64,000 nucleotides of DNA from Ralstonia sp. UBA689 (GTDB taxonomy: Bacteria > Pseudomonadota > Gammaproteobacteria > Burkholderiales > Burkholderiaceae). The stretch lies in the NCBI RefSeq assembly GCF_002298975.1, contig NZ_DBMV01000045.1:76679-140678 (forward strand), in the 5' to 3' direction. Below are positions 7,942 to 17,058 of this stretch, in pieces. Made by a program: the position numbers and the translations under genes. The notes beneath the pieces are model-generated. The model was not told where the DNA came from, ran no database searches, and worked only from the letters and a program-made list of their open reading frames with translations. Positions within the stretch are counted from its first letter, which is position 1. Every line of letters starts with the position of its first letter.

Positions 7942-8708
7942 GCCAGCGTTCCAGCCGTGGCAACCTGCGATGTGGCCACCCACCCGAGTTGCCGCAACAC
8001 CATCGGCGCAGCCCATTGCAGCAGCAGGATTACGGCTGCGTAGAGCACCGTTGCCACGGCAAAGGCCTGGAAGGCGAGCAGCGTGTCGGTCTCCACTTGG
8101 CGCGCGCTGTAGGACAGCTCCGCCAGCCCGATGCCCATGGCCAGCGAGGTGTTCTTGATGGTGTTGGCGCATTGCCCCAGGAGCGGCAGCGCCGACACGC
8201 GCAGCGCCTGCGGCAGCACCACGCGCAGGAAGGCCGCATGCGGCGTGAAGCCGAGTGACAGGGCCGCCTCGCGCTGCCCGCGCGGAACGGCCCGGATACC
8301 GGCGCGCAGTTCCTCCGAGATGAAGGCGCCCGCATACAGTGCAATACCGAAGGCAGCCGCCAGGAATTCGAACGACGGCGCGGGCACCCGCCAGCCACCC
8401 AGCGCGACACCGCTCCATCCCGTGATGCTGCCGACCACATCCTCGCCCAGGAGCTGCGCCGCGCCGAAGTACCAGAAGAAGAGTTGCACCAGCAGCGGCG
8501 TCTTGCGCAGGAAGGCGACCAGACCGCGTGCCGGCAGATGCAGCCAGGGTTGGCCGCTGGCACGCAGCGCGGTCAGCAGCAGCCCAATGGCGAGCCCGCC
8601 GGCAATGGCCGCTGCCGACACCAGCAGCGTCATCCCGAAGCCCTCCAGCATCCAGCCGAGGTAACGTGGCGGCAGGGGCTGGAGGAAGTTCGGCAGGCTC
8701 AGACTCAC
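7938..8708 (-). CDS. Amino-acid ABC transporter permease, first subunit
   Basis: 256 residues, starting with GTG that overlaps the TGA of the binding-protein gene (GTGA). Hydrophobic stretches MLEGFGMTLLVSAAAIAGG and AFLRKTPLLVQLFFWYFG, plus the coupling loop EAALSLGFTPHAAFLRVVLPQA, identify a HisQ/GlnP-type permease. The segment GAFISEELRAGIRAVPRGQ is highly typical of this family. It pairs with the next permease to make the transmembrane channel of a polar amino-acid importer. Confidence 0.88.
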   Translation of the reverse strand: MSLSLPNFLQPLPPRYLGWMLEGFGMTLLVSAAAIAGGLAIGLLLTALRASGQPWLHLPARGLVAFLRKTPLLVQLFFWYFGAAQLLGEDVVGSITGWSGVALGGWRVPAPSFEFLAAAFGIALYAGAFISEELRAGIRAVPRGQREAALSLGFTPHAAFLRVVLPQALRVSALPLLGQCANTIKNTSLAMGIGLAELSYSARQVETDTLLAFQAFAVATVLYAAVILLLQWAAPMVLRQLGWVATSQVATAGTLA

Positions 8709-9580
8709 TTGGTACTGCCGATGATGAAGTCGCGCGGCAGCGGGGCGGCGCTCTTCGGGCCGAACCAGCGGTCGTAGATGCGGGCGGCCGTGCCGTCTTT
8801 CTCCAGGCCCTGCAGAATCTGATCGACGGTGGCCGTCAGTTGCGTCTCGCCCTTGGGCACGCCGATCCCCATGGTCTCGCGCGTGAGCACGAACGGCGAG
8901 ATCTCCAGTTCGTTGCGGTTCGGCAGCGTGGCCAGTAGCGCGCCGAGCTTGGCGCCGTCCTGCGCGAAAGCCTGGATGGCGCCGCTGCGCAGTGCGGTGA
9001 GCGCCAGCGGGGAATCGTCATACGCAATCACGCGGGCGGTGGGGTAGCCCTCGCGCAGGGTGGTTTCCTGCGTGGTGCCCTTGTCCACGCCCAGGCGGAT
9101 GCCGTCTTTCTTCAGGTCGTCCGGCTGCTTGAGGAAGCCCTTCTTGGCGATGAACTGCAGGCCGCTGGCGAAGTACGGCGTGCTGAAGTCGATCTGCTTC
9201 TTGCGCTCGTCGGTGATGGTGAAGTTGGCGGCAATGATGTCGACCTTGCCCGAGGTGAGCAGCGGCACGCGGTTGGCCGGGTTGGTGGCGCGCAGTTCCA
9301 GCTTTACGCCCAGCTTCTTGGCGATCTCCCGCGCGTAATCGACGTCCAGGCCCACCGGCTGGCCGGTCTTGGCGTCGGCATAGCCGAACGGCGGGTTGGC
9401 GTCGAACACGCCCACGCGCAACACGCCGGCTTTGCGGATGTCGTCCAGCCGGTCGGCCCGGGCAGCCGGTGCGTGCAGTACCGCAACCGCCAGCGCCGCT
9501 CCGATGACCACGCCCACCGCCTGGCGCGATGCGCGGGCCAGACCCCGCAACGAGAAGAATCCCGAGAATCCTGCCTGCAT
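8705..9580 (-). CDS. Periplasmic amino-acid binding protein of the ABC importer
   Basis: 291 residues from the ATG at 9580, which follows AGGGGG by 6 nt. A signal peptide of about 41 residues (QAVGVVIGAALAVAVLHAPA, then ARA-D) precedes a family 3 solute-binding fold: DIRKAGVLRVGVFDANPPFG, GLDVDYAREIAKKLGVKLEL, TSGKVDIIAANFTITDERKK, IDFSTPYFASG. This family binds polar amino acids and relatives in the periplasm and delivers them to HisMQ-type permeases. First gene of a three-gene overlapping operon. The ligand is not predictable from sequence alone. Confidence 0.9.
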   Translation of the reverse strand: MQAGFSGFFSLRGLARASRQAVGVVIGAALAVAVLHAPAARADRLDDIRKAGVLRVGVFDANPPFGYADAKTGQPVGLDVDYAREIAKKLGVKLELRATNPANRVPLLTSGKVDIIAANFTITDERKKQIDFSTPYFASGLQFIAKKGFLKQPDDLKKDGIRLGVDKGTTQETTLREGYPTARVIAYDDSPLALTALRSGAIQAFAQDGAKLGALLATLPNRNELEISPFVLTRETMGIGVPKGETQLTATVDQILQGLEKDGTAARIYDRWFGPKSAAPLPRDFIIGSTK

Positions 9581-9584
9581 GACA

Positions 9585-9607
9585 ACCCCCTGAAGATTTT
9601 GAGGGGT
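9585..9607 (-). promoter_or_regulatory. Possible SD-sequestering hairpin before the binding-protein gene
   Basis: On the minus strand CCCCT (9606-9602) can pair with AGGGG (9591-9587) across a 10-nt loop. The second arm is the Shine-Dalgarno sequence of the binding-protein gene. A 5-bp GC-rich stem over the ribosome site could modulate translation, but it is short and could be chance. Confidence 0.3.
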
Positions 9608-9754
9608 CCAAGCGTAGGGTGGATGCTGCGCCGCGCAAACGAATTCGTTGGCAGATCGATATGCGTGCTGCACCGCTGCGCATCATTGCCGGAAGCATCC
9701 AGCCCGCATGGGGCTTCAGTTTTTACATTTGACGCCGATACGGTCTGACAGGTG

Positions 9755-9800
9755 ATCGGGTACGCACCAAGCGTTTTGCCCACGGAAAAACGTACCCGAT
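9755..9800. repeat. Inverted repeat upstream of the diguanylate cyclase gene
   Basis: ATCGGGTACG at 9755-9764 is perfectly complementary to CGTACCCGAT at 9791-9800. Within it CGTTTT and AAAAACG can also pair. It lies about 90 bp before the cyclase start, in the divergent gap 9581-9890, which otherwise holds only presumed promoters. It may be an operator pair or a leader hairpin; no T-tract follows on either strand. Confidence 0.45.
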
Positions 9801-9890
9801 ACACTGGCAAAAACGACACACAGACGGGGAGTGCAACGTGGATCAACCGGCTGACGACACCAGCCGCCGGCATCGCCGCGCTCGCGTGGA

Positions 9891-11549
9891 GTGCGGATCA
9901 TGCTGATCGCCGCGCTGGCCTGCGCCGCCCTCGTTTCCATTGCACTGATCGGCCAGTCATGGCCGCGCCGTGACGATCCGGAAGTCTCCACTTTCATGCT
10001 CCTGGCGCTGGGCACCGCGCTGTGGAGCGGTGCGCGTCTCATGGAGGTCGTTACCTTCGACATGCCCGTGCGAGTGGGCTGGGCGAAGGTCGCGTACGTC
10101 GGGATCGTGATCGTGCCGGCTGCCTGGCTGCGCATGGTGGCGGGGCTTACGCGGCCGGAACTCAACGGATTGCCGTCCGTGCGCGTGGGCTGGGTGCTGG
10201 CCCTGCTCGTGGCCGCCGGGTTTCTCGGGCTGGTTGCCACCAACGAGCTGCATCGCCTCGTTTGGCTGGATGCGCGTTTTGTCCTCATCGACGGCGTGCA
10301 GCGCGCGGTGTTCGATCATGGGCCGATGTTCTGGGTGGCCACCGCCTACAACTACGTGCTGCTGGCCATGAGCCTCGTGCTGCTGACATTGCCTGTTAGC
10401 GAGGCGGCCAGCGCGCTATACGCGTCGTCGCGCACGCAGGTGCGGCTGGTTCTTGTCATCGGGCAACTGCTGCCGCTGGTGGCGCATCTGGCCTATCTGC
10501 AGCGTTGGACGACCGCCCTGGGCGGCGACCTGACGCCCGCGACCTTCGCTGTCAGCACCGCGCTGCTCGGCTGGGTCGTACTGCGCCCGCGCCTGCGTGA
10601 CACCGCTGTCTATGCACGCGGCAAGATCATCGAGGCCATGCGCGACGGTTGCATCGTGCTGGCGCGCGATGGCGCCATCGCCAGCCTCAATGCCGCCGCG
10701 CGCCATCTGGTGCCCGCCGCGCGGCTGCATATGCCGCCGCCTGCGGTGCTGGGCGTGCCGGGCATCCTGCGCGAGTTCGAGCGTACGCGCCTGCCCAACC
10801 GGCACCAGGTCTGGTTGGCCGAAACCGGCCGCACGCTGGAGATCACGCTGGAGGGTCTGACCGACGCGCGTGGCCGTCACGTTGGCGTATTCCTGCTGCT
10901 GCGCGACGTGACAGTCGAACAGTTGCAGCGCGCCGGCATGGCCAGCGCCCAGGATGCTCTGCGCGGCGAGCTGCAACGCACGCAAGCCAAGCTGAGCCTG
11001 CTTGAGAACGACGTCAACCGCGACCCGCTCACGCACCTGTTCAACCGCCGCTTCTTCGAGACGCAGGCCCCGCGCCTGCTCGACCACGCGCGCCGCGACA
11101 GCCGCCCCGTCACGCTGGCGTTGTTCGATATCGACTGCTTCAAGCAGTACAACGACACGTACGGTCACCTGCAGGGCGACGATTGCCTGCGCATGGTGGC
11201 CGACACGCTTGGCACCGCATGCCGCCACCCCGACGATTTCATTGCCCGCGTGGGCGGCGAAGAATTCATCGCCATGCTGTTCGACCTGGGGCCGGACGAC
11301 GCACGCCAAGCCGTGGCGCGTGTTGTGGCCACCGTGGCGGAGCAGGCGCGTCCGCATGCATCATCTGCCGTGGCGCCGTATGTCACGCTCTCGGCCGGTG
11401 CCGTTGCCTTCACGCCCGATGATGAACGACTGGACGCGTTGTTCGATCGGGCGGATGTGGCGCTTTACGAGGCCAAGCGCAATGGGCGCAATACGTTCCG
11501 GTTTCACCACGGCAGTCCTGGATTGCGCAGCGTGTCGGGTGGGGAGTGA
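9891..11549 (+). CDS. Membrane diguanylate cyclase (7TM sensor, PAS-like, GGEEF)
   Basis: 552 residues from GTG 9891; ATG 9900 is an alternative three codons later. About seven hydrophobic segments fill residues 1-220, resembling the 7TM N-terminal sensor of some histidine kinases. A degenerate PAS-like region follows (about 245-350, DGCIVLARDGAIASLNAAAR), then a short coiled coil and a GGDEF domain. The active site is intact (VGGEEF, Gly near residue 455), with DPLTHLFNRRFF and DIDCFKQYNDTYGH. The usual RxxD inhibitory site is replaced by HPDD, so product inhibition may be weak. The predicted reaction is 2 GTP to c-di-GMP at the inner membrane. Confidence 0.87.
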   Translation: MRIMLIAALACAALVSIALIGQSWPRRDDPEVSTFMLLALGTALWSGARLMEVVTFDMPVRVGWAKVAYVGIVIVPAAWLRMVAGLTRPELNGLPSVRVGWVLALLVAAGFLGLVATNELHRLVWLDARFVLIDGVQRAVFDHGPMFWVATAYNYVLLAMSLVLLTLPVSEAASALYASSRTQVRLVLVIGQLLPLVAHLAYLQRWTTALGGDLTPATFAVSTALLGWVVLRPRLRDTAVYARGKIIEAMRDGCIVLARDGAIASLNAAARHLVPAARLHMPPPAVLGVPGILREFERTRLPNRHQVWLAETGRTLEITLEGLTDARGRHVGVFLLLRDVTVEQLQRAGMASAQDALRGELQRTQAKLSLLENDVNRDPLTHLFNRRFFETQAPRLLDHARRDSRPVTLALFDIDCFKQYNDTYGHLQGDDCLRMVADTLGTACRHPDDFIARVGGEEFIAMLFDLGPDDARQAVARVVATVAEQARPHASSAVAPYVTLSAGAVAFTPDDERLDALFDRADVALYEAKRNGRNTFRFHHGSPGLRSVSGGE

Positions 11550-11776
11550 GACGCTGAGCCGGGCGAACGCAGCTCGTTGCCTGCGCTGCATTTTGAATCC
11601 CACGTGTGTGAGGAGGAACACTGGCGAGCTTCAGGTGAAGCCGATGTCGTCGTATATCGGTAGGAGCGAAAAAAGGGGAACCATGTCTGCCCAGACTTGG
11701 GGCAGGGGCGTCCAATCTTTGGAGCCTGCCTGCGCCGATTCGGGCGCCATTTGGAAATCGCAAACGGAAAGGCTGC

Positions 11777-14752
11777 ATGCGTACGAGTCCCCAAGGTAGC
11801 GGCACGGAGTCCTTATCGATCGCCAGCAAGAGTGAGCACGCCCTGGCGGCGAATGATCTGCCGGTGCCCATCCTGCGCTACGACGCGGCCGGCCAGCGGC
11901 TTGGCATGAACGCCGCCGCTGCCACGATGTGCACCATGGCCGCTAATCCAGCGGGCCCGTGCAGCGATGCGCAGTGGTTGTCCTCACAGAGCTTGCCGCG
12001 CTACCTGGAGGCGATCCGCACGGTGGCCGCGACGGGCGTGGCGCAGGAGATCGAACTCGCGTGCGAGCCGGTACTGGGCGCAGAGGGTGCACCTCGCAAG
12101 CATTACGCCGCCCGGCTCTGGCCCGAGCTGGCCTCGGACGGCAGGGCGGGCGTCGTTGTGGTCTGTTTCGAAATCACCGCCCGCAAGCAAGCCGAAGTCC
12201 GGCTCCAGGAGCGCGTTGCCTTTCTCGAATCACTGTTCGATACGATTCCGGTGCCCGTGTTTTCCAAGAATCGGGAAGGCAGGTATCTCCATCTGAACAA
12301 GGCGTTCGAAACGTTTTTCGGGGCTCGGAAGGCGCAGTTGGTCGGCAAGACGGTGTTCGAGATCGGCGACTACGAACTGGCCAAGATCTGTTTCGACATG
12401 GACGAAGCCCTGTTCAAGGCCGGCGGCATCCAGCGCTACGAATCGAAAGTGAGGAACGCGCGCCAAGAGCAGCGCGAGGTGGAGTTGAGCAAGGCGGCGT
12501 TCCATGACGCCGAGGGCCGGGCGGCTGGCCTGATCGGCGCGATCCTGGACATCACCGAGCGCAAGCGCGCGGAACAGGCGCTGGATGCGTCGCACGCGCG
12601 CCTGAAGAGTGTGCTGCAGACCATTCCGGACGTCGTATGGCTCAAGGACACCAATCACGCTTACCTGGCCAGCAACCACGCATGCGAGCGGCTGATCGGC
12701 AAGCCGGAGGCCGACGTCATCGGCAAGACCGACGACGAATTGTTCGACGCCGAATTGGCCGATAGCTTTCGCGCCCGAGACAAGGCCGCGATGCACGCAG
12801 GCGCCACCAGCGTCTACGAGCAGTGGCTTACTTATGCAGATACTGGCGAGCGCGCGTTGTTTGAGACGCGCAAGGTGCCCGTGCTCGATGCGGCGGGCAA
12901 CGTGACGGGCGTGCTCGGCGTCGCGCGGGATATCACCGAGCGCAGGCGTATCGAAGACAGGATGGCCCGCCGGGAACAGGAATTCCGCACGCTGGTCGAG
13001 CACTCCCCCGACACCATCGCCCGCTACGGCAGCGACTTGCGGCGCCTGTACGTCAACCCGACGTTCGCCAGGCGGGTCGAGGGCGGGGAGGCGGCGCTGA
13101 TCGGCAAGACGCCCACCGAGTGCCCGGGCGGGCCGAACACCGTGATCTATGAACGGGAGCTGCGCGAAGTCCTCGCCAGCGGCGCGGAGCGCGAATTCCA
13201 ACTGGTATGGATCGGGAAAGACGGCAGGGAGATGTGCCGCATGATCAAGTTGACGCCTGAGCCCGGCCCGGACGGGACGGTGGGCAGCGTCCTTGCCGTC
13301 GGGCGCGACATTACGGAGCTGCATGCCTCGCGCAAGGCTATTCATCGGATGGCCTTCTACGATCCGCTCACCGGGTTGCCGAACCGTACGCTGTTCAACG
13401 AGCAGCTTCGACTGGCGATCAGCAGCGGTGTCGGCAGTGCGGTGGCCGCGCAGCCTGGGCTGGTGGGCGTGATGATGATCGACATGGACCGCTTCAAGGG
13501 CGTCAACGACACCCTGGGGCACGCAGTGGGCGACGACCTGCTGCGCGAAACGGCCGAACGCTTGCGCGGCTGTGTGCGCCCGACCGATACGGTGGCCCGT
13601 TTCGGGGGCGACGAGTTTGCCATCCTGCTGCCTGACGTCGGTACCCGCAGCGCCATGGAGTCGGTCGCTGCGGCCATCATCGACCGGTTTGACGAGCGCT
13701 TCGTGCTGGATGGCAAGGACGTGTTCGTCTCGTGCAGCATCGGCATTGCACTGTGCCCGAACGACAGTACCGATGCCGGCGATCTGATGAAGTATGCGGA
13801 TTCGGCCATGTACCTGGCCAAGCGCTCCGGCCGGCGCGGCTTCCGTTTCTACTCGAAGGCGCTGACAACGGACGCCACCGCGCATCTGTTGCTCGAATCA
13901 CAACTGCGTCACGCCATCGCGCGTGGTGAGCTGGCCCTGCACTATCAGCCCAAGGTGTCGTGCGCCAGCCATGAAGTGGTGGGCTCGGAGGCACTGCTCA
14001 GGTGGGCGCGGCCTGGCATCGGGTTCATTCCGCCCAATCAGTTCATTCCGGTGGCCGAAGAAAGCGGACTCATCGCCGATCTGGGCAGGTTGGTTCTGCG
14101 GGAGGCGAGCCGAACGGCTGCTGAATGGAATACCGGCGAGAAGCCCGGCGGGATGCCCCACAAGGTGGCGGTCAACCTGTCGGCCAGGCAGTTCCAGTCC
14201 GGTGATTTGGCGTCAGCGGTTGGCGAGATCCTCGCCCAGACCGGCTGCCGCCCCGAGTGGCTGGAGCTGGAGCTGGAGATCACGGAGAGCGTGCTGCTGG
14301 AGGAGGACGAAGCGATCCTGGACGTGCTGTTCGCGCTCAAGGCCATGGGGCTTTCCATCGCCATTGACGATTTCGGCACTGGATACTCCGCGCTCAGTTA
14401 TCTGACGCGATTCCCGATCGACACGCTGAAGATCGACCGCTCATTCATCCACAAGATGATGACGGACCAGCGGCATGCCGAACTGGTCAAGGCCATCCTG
14501 TCGATTGCGCACTGTCTTGGCCTGCAGGTCGTTGCTGAAGGCGTGGAGACGACAGCTCAGGCCGTGTTCCTGGAGGCGAACGGCTGCCAGGTCGCGCAGG
14601 GCTTCCTGTACAGCAAACCGTTGCCCAAGCCCGACATGGCAGCGCTACCGCGGCATCTGTTGCCGGAGGTGGAGTTGGGGCAAGGCGACGGCGGCGGGTT
14701 TTCCGAAGATTTTGGGATGTGCGGGGACCACTGTGAATCGGAGCGGACTTGA
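11777..14752 (+). CDS. Multi-PAS GGDEF-EAL c-di-GMP signalling protein
   Basis: 991 residues, no membrane segment. Roughly four PAS units fill the first 515 residues (for example FLESLFDTIPVPVFSKNREG and TIPDVVWLKDTNHAYLASNH). Next comes a GGDEF domain (FGGDEF, Gly near residue 610) with an RPTD inhibitory site five residues before it. The EAL domain (SEALLRW, Glu near 738) keeps the expected catalytic and metal residues: N in VAVNLSARQF, E in LELEITESV, DD in IAIDDFGTGYSAL, K in LKIDRSFI and E in VVAEGVET. Both cyclase and phosphodiesterase activities are possible in the cytosol. The PAS ligands are unknown. It lies 227 bp after the diguanylate cyclase, on the same strand. Confidence 0.9.
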   Translation: MRTSPQGSGTESLSIASKSEHALAANDLPVPILRYDAAGQRLGMNAAAATMCTMAANPAGPCSDAQWLSSQSLPRYLEAIRTVAATGVAQEIELACEPVLGAEGAPRKHYAARLWPELASDGRAGVVVVCFEITARKQAEVRLQERVAFLESLFDTIPVPVFSKNREGRYLHLNKAFETFFGARKAQLVGKTVFEIGDYELAKICFDMDEALFKAGGIQRYESKVRNARQEQREVELSKAAFHDAEGRAAGLIGAILDITERKRAEQALDASHARLKSVLQTIPDVVWLKDTNHAYLASNHACERLIGKPEADVIGKTDDELFDAELADSFRARDKAAMHAGATSVYEQWLTYADTGERALFETRKVPVLDAAGNVTGVLGVARDITERRRIEDRMARREQEFRTLVEHSPDTIARYGSDLRRLYVNPTFARRVEGGEAALIGKTPTECPGGPNTVIYERELREVLASGAEREFQLVWIGKDGREMCRMIKLTPEPGPDGTVGSVLAVGRDITELHASRKAIHRMAFYDPLTGLPNRTLFNEQLRLAISSGVGSAVAAQPGLVGVMMIDMDRFKGVNDTLGHAVGDDLLRETAERLRGCVRPTDTVARFGGDEFAILLPDVGTRSAMESVAAAIIDRFDERFVLDGKDVFVSCSIGIALCPNDSTDAGDLMKYADSAMYLAKRSGRRGFRFYSKALTTDATAHLLLESQLRHAIARGELALHYQPKVSCASHEVVGSEALLRWARPGIGFIPPNQFIPVAEESGLIADLGRLVLREASRTAAEWNTGEKPGGMPHKVAVNLSARQFQSGDLASAVGEILAQTGCRPEWLELELEITESVLLEEDEAILDVLFALKAMGLSIAIDDFGTGYSALSYLTRFPIDTLKIDRSFIHKMMTDQRHAELVKAILSIAHCLGLQVVAEGVETTAQAVFLEANGCQVAQGFLYSKPLPKPDMAALPRHLLPEVELGQGDGGGFSEDFGMCGDHCESERT

Positions 14753-14964
14753 TGACGTTGGAAGCACCGGCGTTTTCTTGAGTTCAAGGGCGCAACCACA
14801 TCGGATTGCGCGCCATGTCAGGCGGGGAATACGCCGGAAGTCCGAAGGGCGATGGCTCTTGCTTGTTACGAAATGAGATTGGCGTCGGAAGAATGGGCGC
14901 GTGTGCGAGATACGCCGCACATGCGCGGCTGCCGCCAGCAGCCATTCCATTCATGGAGTATGAG

Positions 14965-15462
14965 ATGCCGACTGGCCAATCCATTGCTACAGTCATCGAC
15001 CACTATTTGCGCAGTTCCGACCTGTCTGAATCTATTTCTGCGCAGCAGACCTTTCAGCACGCCTTCGACGTCTACTTGAAGGATTCCAACGCCTACGCCA
15101 ACACGTACTTCGCCCGATATTTCGAGTGGCAAGGCGTGGTGCGCGAGCGCTGGTTTCACGAATGCATCGATGCGGACCTGCTCATGAGCGGGCGCGTGAT
15201 CTTCGTGACCAAGCTGGCGCACCAGGAGTTTGTCGAGGAGACGTTTCCGTTCCAGCATGTGGAGTGCCACCTGAACACGTTCCGGGTCCAGCCATGCTCG
15301 TTCTATATGGTGTTCCGGTTTGTCTCGGGCGGACGATTGGTTTCGCTGGGGTATCAGCAGGTGGTGTGCGCCAACGCCGAGCGTGCCATCCAACGGTTGC
15401 CGGAACACGTGCGCCTGCGTGTGAAAGCGTATGAGTTGGACATGCTGCCGCAACTCGCGTAA
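14965..15462 (+). CDS. Hotdog-fold thioesterase-like protein
   Basis: 165 residues from ATG 14965, chosen because GGAG lies 8 nt upstream; ATG 14953 is an alternative. The key segment is YANTYFARYFEWQGVVRERW, which follows the 4HBT/YbgC-type pattern in which a helix after YxN-YFARY carries the active site. The later strand TFRVQPCSFYMVFRFVSGGR completes the fold. Relatives include polyketide and enediyne acyl thioesterases and hydroxybenzoyl-CoA thioesterases. The partner pathway is not visible here. It ends 20 bp from the converging sensor kinase gene. Confidence 0.65.
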   Translation: MPTGQSIATVIDHYLRSSDLSESISAQQTFQHAFDVYLKDSNAYANTYFARYFEWQGVVRERWFHECIDADLLMSGRVIFVTKLAHQEFVEETFPFQHVECHLNTFRVQPCSFYMVFRFVSGGRLVSLGYQQVVCANAERAIQRLPEHVRLRVKAYELDMLPQLA

Positions 15463-15482
15463 CGGAGTTGAAGACTTGAAGG

Positions 15483-16868
15483 TTAGATAGCAGGAGGTTG
15501 GGGAAACCGCATGGAGAACAGCGTGTATTCCCCAACCACGGATTCGCAGTGGATGCGACCACCGAAGGCCTGCATCACGCGCCGGCAGAACGTCAGGCCT
15601 ACGCCAGAGCCCTTGCCGACGTGCTTGGTGGAGAAGAACGGATCGAAGATGCGGCGCTGTACGCTGGGCGGGATGCCCGTTGCGCTGTCGCGAACCACCA
15701 GCACGTAGCCGTCGCCGTCCTTGCGGGCAGAGATATCAATTTGTCCCTTGCGAGCGATCTGGATAGCGTGCAGAGCGTTTTTGAGCAGGTTGAACAGTAC
15801 GTACACCAGCAGCGTGTCAGAGCCTAGAAAGTGCCAGTCGGGGCTGAACTCCTCGACGTGCACGCGTTCACGCTCGCCGGCCCGGAACGGATACTGCGCG
15901 ACCGCCAATTCCACACATTCACGCAGGGAGTGCGCCGCAAAGGTGCGCCGGTCCAGGCGTTCAAGCGTGACGGAGGCCAGAGCCATCTCGATCACGCTAT
16001 GCGCTGAGGCGACTTCCGATGTGATGGCCCCTGCCAGCTTGGAGACGCGCTCCAGCATGGCGGGATGCTGTGGCGGTTGGCACAGGCCATTGTCGATGGC
16101 GAGTTGATAACCACGGTACAGGTCGGGCCAGGCGCGGGCTATCTCGGCCGCTTGCAGCCGTATGGTGGTCAGCGGTGTGCGCACCTCGTGCGCGACCGTG
16201 GCCGCCAGCGCGTAAGGACGCATCAGGTCGAACTTGACGACGCCCACCGCGATGATGCCCAGTGCCACAGCCAGCGGCAGTACGCCCGGCGGATAGAACG
16301 CGACGCCGTAGTTGACCGCGTAGTCCACAGCGGACAGCGAAATCAGTCCCACTCCAAAGAGGCATGTCAGCAACCGCTTGCGTTTCTCGGCGGTCGCGTG
16401 CTGCTGACCCACGTAAAGCAGCCACATGCCGCGCGTAACCAGTACGGCGGTCTGCGCAATATGTACGGCCTCCAGCGGGCCTGCCTTCGGATAGAAGCCG
16501 AAGTGGAGGCGCTGCACGCCGTCGATCACCAGATTGGTTGTCAGCAGCAGCACGATCAGCACTGCGTCGAGACCGTAGGCGGCGATGAGCTTGCGCCGCT
16601 CGTTCGGACTTTCCGCCACTTCCACGGCAAAGTGGTAGAGCATGGTTGGCATCACCATGATGGCAATCCAGCCGAGCTTGGTGAGCACCTGTGCCGTGCC
16701 GGCGTCCTTGGTCTGGAAGAGGAACGCCCAGATGCCTTGCCAGAGACAGGTGAGCACCGCCATGCCGAAGAACGCCAGGCTCGCACGCGTGCGCCCGCGC
16801 GTAGTCAGCACGTAGACGCCGTAGAACAGGAACAGCGACGAGACGAAGGCGGGGAAGAGGGCGTACAT
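15483..16868 (-). CDS. Orphan membrane sensor histidine kinase
   Basis: 461 residues from ATG 16868; a TTG 45 bp upstream would add an unlikely extension. Six to seven hydrophobic segments occupy about residues 1-220. The phosphoacceptor box is ATVAHEVRTPLTTIRLQ, and the ATPase shows LFNLLKNALHAI (N box), RDSATGIPP (G1), FDPFFSTK and GSGVGLTFCRRVMQAFGG (G2). The end of the protein, GGRIHCESVVGEYTLFSMRFP, recalls the catalytic domain of CqsS/LqsS-type quorum-sensing kinases; this is a resemblance, not a proven match. No response regulator gene is adjacent. The signal is unknown. Confidence 0.85.
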   Translation of the reverse strand: MYALFPAFVSSLFLFYGVYVLTTRGRTRASLAFFGMAVLTCLWQGIWAFLFQTKDAGTAQVLTKLGWIAIMVMPTMLYHFAVEVAESPNERRKLIAAYGLDAVLIVLLLTTNLVIDGVQRLHFGFYPKAGPLEAVHIAQTAVLVTRGMWLLYVGQQHATAEKRKRLLTCLFGVGLISLSAVDYAVNYGVAFYPPGVLPLAVALGIIAVGVVKFDLMRPYALAATVAHEVRTPLTTIRLQAAEIARAWPDLYRGYQLAIDNGLCQPPQHPAMLERVSKLAGAITSEVASAHSVIEMALASVTLERLDRRTFAAHSLRECVELAVAQYPFRAGERERVHVEEFSPDWHFLGSDTLLVYVLFNLLKNALHAIQIARKGQIDISARKDGDGYVLVVRDSATGIPPSVQRRIFDPFFSTKHVGKGSGVGLTFCRRVMQAFGGRIHCESVVGEYTLFSMRFPQPPAI

Positions 16869-17058
16869 AGAAACCGGAAGCCGGCGCTGCGGCCGGGGCA
16901 CCAATGCCGACAAAGACTGTCGGCGACGCTCAAGGGTACCGGTTTTCAGCGCCTCCGAGCGTGCGTTCCGATCTCACATATTTTTCATTCTGGCTTAAAC
17001 GAAGCCCTAAAAAGGCCACCGTGCAAAGGTTCCCTCCCAACGGGTGTGGCAGAAATCC

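Noticed and set aside
12230..13885. A 551-codon minus-strand open frame within the PAS-GGDEF-EAL gene
   Set aside because: It is antisense to intact PAS and GGDEF motifs and has no domain of its own.
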